A stretch of DNA of 7,406 bases from Wolbachia endosymbiont of Cylisticus convexus (GTDB lineage Bacteria; Pseudomonadota; Alphaproteobacteria; Rickettsiales; Anaplasmataceae). The stretch covers positions 1 through 7,406 of the forward strand of contig NZ_QPIP01000104.1 in NCBI RefSeq assembly GCF_003344345.1, given 5' to 3'. Each line of letters opens with the position of its first letter. Within the stretch, counting starts at the first letter, position 1. The notes beneath the pieces were generated by a model that was given only the letters and a program-made list of their open reading frames with translations, made no database searches and was not told the origin of the DNA. Below, one piece after another: positions 1 through 6,768 of this stretch. The position numbers and the translations under genes were made by a program.

Positions 1-828
1 ACTGGATACATATTTCAGAGAATTTCTTATTTGGTGTACTATACATAGCTGCACTTCTGCACTGGGAAATACACTGTTGATGGCTGCAGGAAAGCTTTTT
101 AGCCCATCTACACATGCAATCAGAATATCTTCTACTCCTCTTTCTTTGAGGTTATTTAGCACTTCCAACCAAAAGTTAGCTCCTTCACTTTCAGCCAAAT
201 AAAAGCCCAGGACTTCTTTTCTGCCATTTTGGTCTATGCCCAATATATTGTACATACATTTACTTACGCAATGTCCATCCTCCTTGACCTTAAAGAACAT
301 CCCATCCATAAATACTATCGGGTATACTGATTGCAGTGGACGACTACGCCATTCATTGATTATAGGCAGTAATTTGTCGGTAATACTTGATATCTCTGCT
401 ACCGATATTTTGTGATCATAAATTTCCTCAACGTGTGACGCTATATCTCTATAGCTCATACCACTGGCAAATGTGCTCAAAATCTTCGTTTCAAGCTCTG
501 GATGTAAGCTTGTTTGCCTTTTTTTGACTATTTGCGGCTCAAAACTTCCTTCTCTATCTCTTGGCGTTAACAGCTCAAATGAACCTGCACTTGTACGTAA
601 AGTCTTTCCATTCCTCCCATTTCTGCGATTATTTTCTTCACTTTCAGCTAATAAATGGTTTTCTATTTCACCTTCTAGACTCGCCTCCAGCAGCTTTTTT
701 ATAAATGGTGTTAATGCTCCCTCCTTTCCTGTCAACGGTCTTCCTTCTCGTATAGACGACAGGATATTTGTTTCCAACTCTTTATAATCTACCAATCCGT
801 TAGTTCTGTTTACTACTTTTTGACTCAT
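1..828 (-). CDS. IS256-family transposase, N-terminal part (3' end off window)
   Basis: DDE transposase of the IS256 (Mutator-like) family, which cuts and moves its own insertion sequence. I translated the minus strand from 828 to the left edge and found 276 codons with no stop, so the visible part is intact. The family hallmarks are an N-terminal helical DNA-binding part with GEIENHLL and RRNGRNGKT (about residues 53-75), a first catalytic Asp in VFMDGMFFKV (D175), a second in ACVDGLKSFP (D241), and the conserved QLCIVHQIRNSLKYVS stretch just before the edge. The third acidic residue lies outside the window. The start is set by ATG at 828-826 with a GGAGG seven nt upstream. Full-length family members have about 400 residues, so about 125 are missing here. 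The gene faces away from the phage block and looks like a separate insertion beside it. Confidence 0.93.
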   Translation of the reverse strand, partial: MSQKVVNRTNGLVDYKELETNILSSIREGRPLTGKEGALTPFIKKLLEASLEGEIENHLLAESEENNRRNGRNGKTLRTSAGSFELLTPRDREGSFEPQIVKKRQTSLHPELETKILSTFASGMSYRDIASHVEEIYDHKISVAEISSITDKLLPIINEWRSRPLQSVYPIVFMDGMFFKVKEDGHCVSKCMYNILGIDQNGRKEVLGFYLAESEGANFWLEVLNNLKERGVEDILIACVDGLKSFPAAINSVFPSAEVQLCIVHQIRNSLKYVSS

Positions 829-961
829 TGTCAAACCTCCATTTTTAAATTGATATAAATTACTTTTTTTCGGTTTGACACACTTTTTTGAACATTCCCT
901 ATTTTATGTTAATATCCTTACATATTTGAGTATAAGTTTCTGTGAGCATTATTTATAAACG
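829..961. other. Short intergenic gap between IS and recombinase 3' end
   Basis: The gap holds the IS terminal repeat (to about 899), followed by 62 nt of AT-rich DNA before the recombinase stop. I see no terminator hairpin for the phage block. A TTGACA at 875-880 points out of the IS on the plus strand, with TATTTT at 900-905 after a 19 nt spacer; if used, it would make RNA antisense to the recombinase. A phage attachment site often lies beside a serine integrase gene, but none can be recognised without the partner end. Confidence 0.35.
836..840 (-). promoter_or_regulatory. Ribosome binding site of the transposase
   Basis: A perfect GGAGG on the minus strand lies seven nt before ATG 828 and fixes the transposase start. 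Confidence 0.75.
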
Positions 962-2449
962 TTACAACACTAATCCATAAAACTTCTCTAATTGCTCGCT
1001 CCACAACATCGGTATTTCTCTTAAATCAGCTAGCCTCAAATCTCTTGGCTGCCTCCCATTTACTATGTCTTCTTTAATTTTTGGTGCTAAATAATTTAAC
1101 CTTAAAATTTGCTGTATTCGTCTTGTACCTATATTAATTTTGGCACTCAGCTCCTTCACACTTCCATATTTTCCCTCTTCTAGTTGCCGTTTCCACAGAT
1201 GGGCTCTTACCACTGCTTTCAGTAGCGCATTGTTTGTTTTGCCTTCTGGTTCTATTACTACACATTTGTTTCCTTTCTTTTTTATTGCTATAAATTCCAC
1301 CTTATTCTCTGAACTGACTTCTATTCCATCTTCTCTTATCATTACTCCCTTTATTAACTTTTTCACTACTTCTTTTTGCTTTCCAAAACTTAAATTTTCC
1401 CATTTTTCTTCGGTCTTTTCTTTCCACTTTCCATATAGCTGCTCCGCTTTCTTCATCACTTCTTTTTCTACTTCTCCGGCTACCATAGTTTTGTTTATTG
1501 ATTCACAACCTTTTCCCCTTAAATGATCGTTGCATACGTAATATCGATACCTCTTATTCTCTTTTTTCGCGTACGTCAGAGTCATATTTACATCACAGCT
1601 CTTGCACTTGATTATTCCCTTTAGCAGTGCTTCCTCATATTTTGCTTTTCTATATGGTTGATTCTTTATCAATTCCTGCGCTTCTTGCCATTTTTCTTTT
1701 TCTATTATCGCATCGTGCTTTCCCTCATACTCTTTCTCATAATGTCTGATTTTTCCCGTATATATTGGATTTGTTATTATTCTTCTCACCGTTGCCTTTT
1801 TAAAGATATCTGATTTTGTTCTGTAACCTTGGCTATTCAACTCCCTTGCCAGTTCTGCCATTGACTTCAGCTCCAAATATCTTTCAAATATGTGCCCTAC
1901 TATTTTCGCTTCTTTTTCATTTATTATTAATTCTTTATCTTTTACATCATATCCAAGCGGCAAAGTTCCCCCCATCCACAATCCCTGCTCCTTTGATGTT
2001 GCTATTTTATTTTTTACCCTTTCTACGATCATTTCTCTTTCTAGTTGTGCTGCTCCTGACAATACCGTTTGTACAAATTTTCCCATTGGCGTATTATTGT
2101 CAAATATCTGCGTTACTGCTACAAAATTTACTCTATGCCTTCTAAAAAATGACGTTACTTCGATGCTGTCTTTTGTTTCTCTCGAGAGCCTATCTAGCGT
2201 ATATACTACTACACAATCTACTTCTCCTCCCTTTACATCTTCAAACAACTCCTTTATTGCTGGTCTTTCTAAATTTTTCCCTGAAAATCCGCCATCATCG
2301 TACCTTTTTGCCAATACTACCCAACCCTCTCTGCTCTTTATGTACTTCTCACATGCTACTCGCTGCGCATCTAAACTGTTAAACTTTTGTTCTAGACCGT
2401 CTTCATTTGACTTTCTCGTATATATTCCACATCTTATCCCTTTACACAT
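962..2449 (-). CDS. Large serine recombinase (phage WO integrase type)
   Basis: A site-specific serine recombinase of 495 residues, expected to integrate and excise the prophage through a covalent phosphoserine intermediate. Residues 5-145 are the resolvase catalytic domain: nucleophile Ser14 in YTRKS, the arginine motif DRLSR (D86, R87, R90), and the long helix with AAQLEREMIVER (about 133-144). Residues 155-270 are the recombinase DNA-binding domain, with NPIYTGKIRHYE at 227-238. A zinc ribbon follows with C282, C285, C306 and C315. A C-terminal helix-turn-helix (about 427-475, with LSAKINIGTRRIQQILRLNY and NGRQPRDLRL) resembles the end of alphaproteobacterial recombinases that neighbour DUF2924 genes. 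I chose ATG 2449, not the upstream in-frame ATG at 2494, because it overlaps the DUF2924 stop and has GGGAAGGG before it. All key residues are present, so it is probably functional. Confidence 0.93.
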   Translation of the reverse strand: MCKGIRCGIYTRKSNEDGLEQKFNSLDAQRVACEKYIKSREGWVVLAKRYDDGGFSGKNLERPAIKELFEDVKGGEVDCVVVYTLDRLSRETKDSIEVTSFFRRHRVNFVAVTQIFDNNTPMGKFVQTVLSGAAQLEREMIVERVKNKIATSKEQGLWMGGTLPLGYDVKDKELIINEKEAKIVGHIFERYLELKSMAELARELNSQGYRTKSDIFKKATVRRIITNPIYTGKIRHYEKEYEGKHDAIIEKEKWQEAQELIKNQPYRKAKYEEALLKGIIKCKSCDVNMTLTYAKKENKRYRYYVCNDHLRGKGCESINKTMVAGEVEKEVMKKAEQLYGKWKEKTEEKWENLSFGKQKEVVKKLIKGVMIREDGIEVSSENKVEFIAIKKKGNKCVVIEPEGKTNNALLKAVVRAHLWKRQLEEGKYGSVKELSAKINIGTRRIQQILRLNYLAPKIKEDIVNGRQPRDLRLADLREIPMLWSEQLEKFYGLVL

Positions 2450-2882
2450 TTTCCCTTCCCTTTTGATCACGCAAACCAAATAGGAGCGGCCCATTGTAAC
2501 TCATTCCCATTATTTTTCCAGCTACTGCTGATAATGATGTGAAAAATTCTTCTCTGTAGATTAAACCTTTATCTGTTACCATTACTGCATGCGTCTCTTC
2601 ACCTCTTTCTAATATCAACTCTGTTCCTGCTACTGGCAATTTGTCACTACTTATTCTTTTTCCTTTCTCTAGCCGATCTGCCAGATACTCTAGTCTTTTT
2701 GCTCCTTTTCTTGACATTTCTCCATACGCTTCCTCCTGTATTCTATATGCTAGTCTCGGTATCAGATATTTCTTTGAATGTTTAGGTGCCTCTTCCCCAT
2801 ATACCTTCTTCCACATTCTCCTTAGCTCTTCTAACGTTTTTTTCTCTAAATTCATTACTTTCTTTTCTGTTTCTTCCTCCAT
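2442..2882 (-). CDS. DUF2924 family protein, recombinase partner
   Basis: A 146-residue basic protein matching DUF2924, a family often found directly upstream of large serine recombinases in alphaproteobacterial prophages. Visible family features are the N-terminal helix LEELRRMWKKVYGEEAP, the IPRLAYRIQEEAYG segment (about 46-58), a middle stretch after PVAGTELILERG, and the C-terminal FFTSLSAVAGKIMG plus YNGPLLFGL (about 113-137). Its molecular role is not established as far as I know; the constant pairing suggests it helps the recombinase, perhaps as a DNA-binding or directionality partner, but that is inference. Its stop overlaps the recombinase start (ATGTGTAA), so translation is probably coupled. 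It starts five nt after the ankyrin gene stop, with AGAGGA overlapping the end of that gene as its ribosome site. An internal ATG at residue 10 is a weaker alternative start. Confidence 0.88.
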   Translation of the reverse strand: MEEETEKKVMNLEKKTLEELRRMWKKVYGEEAPKHSKKYLIPRLAYRIQEEAYGEMSRKGAKRLEYLADRLEKGKRISSDKLPVAGTELILERGEETHAVMVTDKGLIYREEFFTSLSAVAGKIMGMSYNGPLLFGLRDQKGRENV

Positions 2883-2887
2883 ATTTT

Positions 2888-3361
2888 CTATCCTCTCATA
2901 AATAACTTTTCAATTCTGTCTGTTTCTTTCTTCAATACTTCAGTTACTTCTTTACTGTTTTTCGCATAATCCATCGCTGTCATTCCAAATTTATCTGCTT
3001 GCTCTATTTCTCCTCCAGCCTTCACTAGCTCTTTCACTATTTCTTTTTCACCTACCATACATGCAAGGTGCAACGGAGTACATTTACTGCCACACTCTTC
3101 AGCATTTACATTCCCTCCTGATTTTATCAATTCCCTCACGACTTCTAAACGTTTCTCCGTTACCGCTAGGTGCAGTGCCGTATATCCTTCTACATCTGCT
3201 GCATTCACATTCGCTCCTTTTTCGACTAATAACCTCACTGTTTTTGCGTCTATTGCATAATGCAGAGCTGTTCTTTCCTTCTCGTCTCTTTCATAAATAT
3301 TTTCATATGGGTTCTCTAATAATTCTTTTGCTGACTTATTAAATTTGCCAAGCTTTAACAT
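2888..3361 (-). CDS. Ankyrin-repeat protein, shorter paralogue
   Basis: A 157-residue protein made almost wholly of ankyrin repeats, the helix-loop-helix units used for protein-protein binding. Repeats lie at about residues 28-57 (TALHYAI, KGANVNAAD), 58-89 (YTALHLAV, SGGNVNA), 90-123 (CTPLHLAC, AGGEIEQAD) and a weak last one at 124-146 (MTAMDYA). The first repeat is about three residues shorter than the matching one in the next gene. I see no signal peptide or membrane segment. I chose ATG 3361; the frame extends to a GTG at 3373, but that codon overlaps the GAGG ribosome site lying six nt before the ATG. The gene lies between the second ankyrin gene (38 nt gap) and DUF2924. Ankyrin proteins in prophage WO are often proposed to touch host proteins; nothing here shows a target. 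Confidence 0.9.
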   Translation of the reverse strand: MLKLGKFNKSAKELLENPYENIYERDEKERTALHYAIDAKTVRLLVEKGANVNAADVEGYTALHLAVTEKRLEVVRELIKSGGNVNAEECGSKCTPLHLACMVGEKEIVKELVKAGGEIEQADKFGMTAMDYAKNSKEVTEVLKKETDRIEKLFMRG

Positions 3362-3367
3362 AATCCA

Positions 3368-3371
3368 CCTC
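3368..3371 (-). promoter_or_regulatory. Ribosome binding site choosing ATG 3361
   Basis: GAGG lies six nt before ATG 3361. It overlaps the upstream GTG candidate at 3373, so the longer reading is unlikely. The same layout, GTGAGG then six nt then ATG, precedes the other ankyrin gene. Confidence 0.55.
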
Positions 3372-3399
3372 ACCTTTTCTTTAAATTTTAATCCCTCTT

Positions 3400-4095
3400 T
3401 TAAGCATTCCTTTTCGCTACCTCATCTATCATTTCATTCACTTGGCTTATTATCTTGCTTGCTAAATTTTGACATTCCTCCTTTATTAGTGATTTGTCTC
3501 TTTTCCTTATTTCTTCGATCTCTATTATTTTTAACTCTGGTAAATAGCTCCCATTCAACATGTCTGCTATTTCTCCCACTAGCCTCTCTATTCCATAGCA
3601 TGTCAGTTCTCTACTTTTTGTTACTCCTCCTTGTTCTCTCAGAAATTTACTCGCCTTTTCACTCTCTTTGCTATCACATAGACGATACTTTTCACTTTCC
3701 CAGATGTAATACATTGGTGTTGCACCGTACTTATTCAGTTGATTAACTTCAGCTCCCGCTTTTACTAGCTCTTTTATTATTTCAACTTTTGCTCCTTTGC
3801 ACGCAGAGTGGAGTGGCGTACATCCAGTGACATATTGAGTGGCATTTACTTCTGCTCCCGACCTTAGCAGCACTTTTACATTTTCTAAACTCTTTGCGAA
3901 TACTGCACAGTGTAGAGGTGTATAACCATTTTTATCTCTTGCATTTACCTCTGCTCCTTTTTTTATTAATAATCTCACTGTTTTGTAATCAGAGATTTCC
4001 ACTGCTTGGTGCAATATCGTCTCTCCTTCTTCATTTCTTTTTTTAATATCGTTACTTGATACTTCTTTAAAAAACTTACTCTTGCTAAAACTCAT
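3400..4095 (-). CDS. Ankyrin-repeat protein with helical C-terminal region
   Basis: A 231-residue protein with ankyrin repeats at about residues 24-56 (TILHQAV, KGAEVNARD), 57-89 (YTPLHCAV, SGAEVNA), 90-122 (CTPLHSAC, AGAEVNQLN) and a degenerate repeat from 123 (ATPMYYI). From about residue 160 the repeats stop and a charged, probably helical region follows (ELKIIEIEEIRKRDKS, then ASKIISQVNEMIDEVAKRNA), which I do not recognise. Repeat by repeat it matches the neighbouring ankyrin gene, including the shared oddity of extra residues before CTPLH in repeat three. The pair therefore looks like a tandem duplication in which one copy lost or never had the C-terminal region. ATG 4095 is chosen over GTG 4107 because GAGG sits six nt before it. 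There is no signal peptide. Cellular role unknown; protein binding is the only supported function. Confidence 0.9.
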   Translation of the reverse strand: MSFSKSKFFKEVSSNDIKKRNEEGETILHQAVEISDYKTVRLLIKKGAEVNARDKNGYTPLHCAVFAKSLENVKVLLRSGAEVNATQYVTGCTPLHSACKGAKVEIIKELVKAGAEVNQLNKYGATPMYYIWESEKYRLCDSKESEKASKFLREQGGVTKSRELTCYGIERLVGEIADMLNGSYLPELKIIEIEEIRKRDKSLIKEECQNLASKIISQVNEMIDEVAKRNA

Positions 4096-4254
4096 TTCAT
4101 ACCTCACAAACCTAGCGTCAGATAAATTTCTTATATTTACCTGCTGCTATTCAAGTCATGTCCTTTTTAGCATGAGAAAGCAAGTCCTTTTCTTTTTATT
4201 TCATACACTTTTACCTATTATTAATATAATATATGAGGATCTAAATATAAGCGC
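4096..4254 (-). other. Long gap before the ankyrin genes, possible promoter region
   Basis: This is the only long gap without coding remains in the minus-strand block. It is very AT-rich, especially at 4214-4234 (TATTATTAATATAATATATG on the plus strand), which could hold a minus-strand promoter for the ankyrin-recombinase genes. It also has an imperfect direct repeat: CAAGTCATGTCCTTTT at 4152-4167 and CAAGTCCTTTT at 4181-4191. A TAAGCGCTTA palindrome overlaps the gpI stop. No convincing terminator hairpin or ORF was found. Confidence 0.3.
4102..4105 (-). promoter_or_regulatory. Ribosome binding site choosing ATG 4095
   Basis: GAGG on the minus strand lies six nt before ATG 4095 and overlaps the alternative GTG start at 4107, which argues for the shorter protein. 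Confidence 0.55.
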
Positions 4255-5415
4255 TTAACTTATTAGAGATATTACTTGACTATTTTTCCAATTTCTGTGC
4301 AAATGTCTATGTTCGTGCCACTTCAGTACTCCTGGATAAAATACTAAAATGTGCTTTTCTAATTCGTGTATTGAGTCTTTTTGCTCTAACTCATTTTTAT
4401 AGTAAACGTTGTGTTCTGCTAAAACATATTTTCTGACCTTCTGATCTGTATAATTTTCTACTTTATAGTTGTGAGTAACGCTAAATCTTTCTAAAATTGG
4501 CTTGTGTTTTAAACTCCAATATTGCCCTGAAAGTTTATCGCTTCCCAATACAAATTTATTTCCTCTTTCTTCTATGCTACTAACTGGAAAGCACGTATTT
4601 ATGTCTCCTAAATCCCAACTGTCTGATAATACTATCTGCGCTTTTGCAAATTTAATCGATGGTAATAAACTCTGTGGTAATGGATATAGTGCTTTTAAGT
4701 TGTACCACAAATGATTTCTTTCATAAATACCGTTATAATTCTTTGTGTGAGGCTCGGTTTCTCCAAGGATTGCTACATCTAGGCGATATATATCATTGCT
4801 TAAAGCTCGTTCATAATGATCGCGTAGATAGTTTTCTATAATCCTAATAACTGGACCACTAGACCTGAAAAAATTTACTCTTCCAAATGATAACACTGGT
4901 CCATCTTTTTCTATTTTTACCCCTGAATAATCAGAAAGAAGATCTCCAAATAAACTCTCATCCAATATAAATCTCTGCGCATTATAATAATCGTTAAAAA
5001 TCCTCATCAATCTGGATCTTACAGGCAGTGATAGTTTTGCCAGCTCTACTACTGCATCTACGAAGAAGTCATTTGGTACCTCTTTTATCCCTACTTGCAA
5101 CTCAAAAAAATGTTTACCAGGTGGTTCTTCGATAATTTTAATATCTTCTATATTTGCCCATTTTAGTGCTATTTTTAGTGATGCTGGAGTTCCTCTCAGT
5201 CTTTGAAATTTTACTCCTTCTATTACGGCTTTTCTTCTATCTTTTACCCAACGCAGTATCTCTTCTAAACCATATTCCTCAATCAACCACGGCAATGTTT
5301 CTTCTTCTAATCTAAATTTAAACCCTCTTATGCAACTTGGATTAACTTTATAGTCGATTGTTTCTACTAGCGCTTTTTCTTGCTTTGTTGCGTTTGGCGG
5401 TAATAAACTTTTCAT
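4255..5415 (-). CDS. I: Phage baseplate/tail protein I (P2 gpI-like) with long C-terminal extension
   Basis: A 386-residue protein whose N-terminal part matches P2 gpI, a baseplate component of contractile-tailed phages. Family features are LLPPNAT near the N-terminus (4-10), LPWLIEEYGLEEILRWVKDRR at 41-61, and KAVIEGVKFQRLRGTPASLK (62-81, the usual hRhkGT segment) followed by an alanine-rich helix. P2 gpI has about 176 residues, so about 200 C-terminal residues are extra. They are rich in Tyr, Trp and His, and close to the end is an alternating H-x-H-x-H-x-H run (H367, H369, H371, H373). The extension may take a tail-fibre or attachment role, since no P2-type fibre gene H follows; this is inference. 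The start is ATG 5415; only a weak purine-rich site precedes it. It lies 289 nt after gpJ, a gap filled by an HU pseudogene. Confidence 0.88.
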   Translation of the reverse strand: MKSLLPPNATKQEKALVETIDYKVNPSCIRGFKFRLEEETLPWLIEEYGLEEILRWVKDRRKAVIEGVKFQRLRGTPASLKIALKWANIEDIKIIEEPPGKHFFELQVGIKEVPNDFFVDAVVELAKLSLPVRSRLMRIFNDYYNAQRFILDESLFGDLLSDYSGVKIEKDGPVLSFGRVNFFRSSGPVIRIIENYLRDHYERALSNDIYRLDVAILGETEPHTKNYNGIYERNHLWYNLKALYPLPQSLLPSIKFAKAQIVLSDSWDLGDINTCFPVSSIEERGNKFVLGSDKLSGQYWSLKHKPILERFSVTHNYKVENYTDQKVRKYVLAEHNVYYKNELEQKDSIHELEKHILVFYPGVLKWHEHRHLHRNWKNSQVISLIS

Positions 5416-5462
5416 TTGTCTTTTCTTTCAAGTTGCTTTAATTTCCTTTATTTAGGTAGCTG

Positions 5463-5716
5463 ATGAGTAAGCAAGAGATCATTGCAGAACTGATAAAAAA
5501 TAAAGATGTTCTTAATATCGCAAACACTTTCCATAATATTTGACCATATTATCCATACTTTAAAAAACAAATTACAACTTCTGGAAGAAAATCGATACTT
5601 TCGTCTCCCTAACATTGGTCATTTTTATCCAGTAAACCACTTATTGCACGTAATCCTCTCACTTGGTAAAACTTTTATGATTCCACAAAGCAAAAAAATA
5701 CGTTTTAAATCCTATC
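5463..5716 (+). pseudogene. HU/IHF-family DNA-binding protein, decayed by frameshifts
   Basis: This is a broken gene for a small histone-like DNA-bending protein, opposite in strand to its neighbours. It opens with ATG 5463 preceded by AGG, giving MSKQEIIAELIKNKDVLN, a typical HU start, then hits TGA at 5541 after 26 codons. Skipping one T near 5541 restores DHIIHTLKNKLQLLEENRYF and RLPNIGHFYPV. One missing A near 5634-5636 then shifts to the frame giving KPLIARNPLT, and one extra T near 5663-5664 shifts back to GKTFMIPQSKKIRFK. Reassembled, it spells the HU signature: G-x-F-x-x-V, A-R-N-P-x-T-G, I-P-x-S and R-F-K, about 85 residues against the usual 90. The C-terminus fades out where it meets the gpJ 3' end. 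An intact 72-codon frame (5506-5724) covers the middle, but expression is unlikely. Confidence 0.72.
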
Positions 5717-6505
5717 TAACTTGACGTAGCCAAGCACTGTACACTCATTCCCCAGAACCACAACATCCTCTCTTGGCTCGATTAATTCTACGTTTTCTAC
5801 ACCATCTACAAATAGATTCGCTATTATCCATGATTTTGTAACATTCCATCCCAACCTTCTACTTGCTTCAAACTTCTCAATAAACTGCTTCTTGATTTCC
5901 TCCTTTGATATTATAGGACTTATACTCATTCTGCTGTGAATATCTATTTCCGTAATATTGCAATCAATTACTGTTACTGTATCTGTTAAAACCCTTATAT
6001 CATCTCTATTAACCTGCTTTTTTACAATTTCTAGTAGCTCTTCTAACGCTATGCCAGTTGTGGATAATTGTGTTGATAAGATTGAAATTTGTACTTTTCC
6101 TGGTATAGGTGATTCTACTAATGCATCTTTTACTCTACTATCTGCTGACAGTGCATGATATTTATAATATTCCTTACTTCCTCCTGTTGACCAACCTGCT
6201 ATTTTTGCTTTTACCCTCTTTCTAAATCTTTCATCCTCTTCTTCTTTTTCTCTCTCTACTCCATAAAATTCAGCCAAATTATCAAGATCTTCTCCCCTTG
6301 CAAATTTCAGTAAATTACTCTTTACTGCTTCGTTCATCCTTTGTCTGAGCAAAAGTTCTCGCCAGGCTGCTACCTCCAGAATCTTTATCGCTGGATCGGA
6401 TTCTACTAATCCTGAAAAGGTTTCATCCCTACGGACCAATTCTTCCTTCATTCTCGAAAAGATTTCCTCAAAGCTCAGTGGTTCAATAATATTTGGCTGC
6501 TGCAT
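5705..6505 (-). CDS. J: Phage baseplate assembly protein J (P2 gpJ-like)
   Basis: A 266-residue baseplate wedge protein of the P2 gpJ family, which builds the periphery of the contractile-tail baseplate with gpW and gpI. Family features are the N-terminal SFEEIF (11-16), DPAIKILEVAAWRELLLRQR (37-56), NEAVKSNLLKFARGEDLDNL (58-77) followed by AEFYGVER, then ERFRKRVKAKIAGWSTGGS at 92-110, KYHALSADSRVKDA (115-128) and SPIPGKVQISIL (132-143). P2 gpJ has about 302 residues, so this copy is slightly short but complete in pattern. ATG 6505 follows the gpW stop by two nt, so re-initiation or coupling is likely; there is no clear separate ribosome site. It is the best preserved of the three baseplate genes here. 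Confidence 0.92.
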   Translation of the reverse strand: MQQPNIIEPLSFEEIFSRMKEELVRRDETFSGLVESDPAIKILEVAAWRELLLRQRMNEAVKSNLLKFARGEDLDNLAEFYGVEREKEEEDERFRKRVKAKIAGWSTGGSKEYYKYHALSADSRVKDALVESPIPGKVQISILSTQLSTTGIALEELLEIVKKQVNRDDIRVLTDTVTVIDCNITEIDIHSRMSISPIISKEEIKKQFIEKFEASRRLGWNVTKSWIIANLFVDGVENVELIEPREDVVVLGNECTVLGYVKLDRI

Positions 6506-6507
6506 CT

Positions 6508-6744
6508 TTATACTACAACCCCATCGAAGCGAATCTTTCTTCCCATTGGCAGATACAATCCTTCTAGATCAAGCGTCACTTTTCCTTCTTTTACTCCTTC
6601 AACTTTTACTTTTTCTAACTTAAACCTCTTTTCCCATTTTTCCAAAGCTTCTGCAGTTGCTGAATAGATTTCCAAAGTTAAATCTCTATTTATTGGCTTA
6701 TCTACTAATTCAAATAATCTTGACCCATAATCTCTCCTCATCAC
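6508..6744 (-). CDS. W: Baseplate protein W (P2 gpW / T4 gp25-like), N-terminally truncated
   Basis: The remains of gpW, the lysozyme-related T4 gp25-like wedge protein that links the baseplate to the tail sheath. The 78 residues from GTG 6744 (ATG 6741 is the next codon) include MRRDYGSRLFELVDKP, RDLTLEIYSATAEALEKWEKR and VKEGKVTLDLEG. Upstream codons in the same frame still read LTTPINSRV, typical of the family, but they have no start codon, the family match ends by about 6775, and a stop sits at 6796-6798. P2 gpW has 115 residues, so about 30 N-terminal residues are gone. The place of the E-P-R motif known from gp25 proteins reads E-K-R (38-40). The DNA beyond the break belongs to a plus-strand unit, so this copy is probably non-functional or depends on a weak internal start. 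Confidence 0.85.
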   Translation of the reverse strand: MMRRDYGSRLFELVDKPINRDLTLEIYSATAEALEKWEKRFKLEKVKVEGVKEGKVTLDLEGLYLPMGRKIRFDGVVV

Positions 6745-6768
6745 TCTGCTATTAATAGGGGTAGTTAA

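Larger units (their letters stand above)
1..899 (-). mobile_element. IS256-type insertion sequence, right (5') end inside window
   Basis: The insertion sequence carries the transposase at 1-828. Its outer end probably lies at about 899. Read on the minus strand, the sequence there starts GGGAATGTTCAAAAAAGTGT and goes on with GTCAAACC, which fits the GG-start and TGT/CAAA pattern of IS256-family terminal inverted repeats. The other terminus and the target-site duplication partner are off the left edge, so the exact boundary is inferred. Confidence 0.6.

Noticed and set aside
473..787. A plus-strand ORF opposite the transposase
   Set aside because: It is a shadow of an intact IS256 transposase frame, with no plausible start context or domain.
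1890..2483. A 197-codon plus-strand ORF opposite the recombinase
   Set aside because: It is antisense to a clearly recognised recombinase. Its Ser/Phe/Leu-rich translation is what reversed AT-rich, A-rich coding DNA gives, and no family is recognisable.
2450..2494. A longer recombinase start at 2494 giving 15 more residues
   Set aside because: The extra residues overlap the end of the DUF2924 gene. The shorter start has both the stop-start overlap and a ribosome site, and it begins at the usual distance before the catalytic Y-x-R-x-S.
3345..3746. A 133-codon plus-strand ORF across the ankyrin gene boundary
   Set aside because: It is antisense to the ankyrin gene and hydrophobic only as a by-product of the reversed sequence.
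4155..4175. A possible hairpin terminator after gpI using the two CATG sites
   Set aside because: The stem is only four base pairs with a long loop and no proper U-tract in the right place.
5506..5724. A 72-codon plus-strand ORF as an independent small gene
   Set aside because: It is better explained as the middle frame of the broken HU-like gene, since adjoining frames supply the HU start and the ARNPLT piece.
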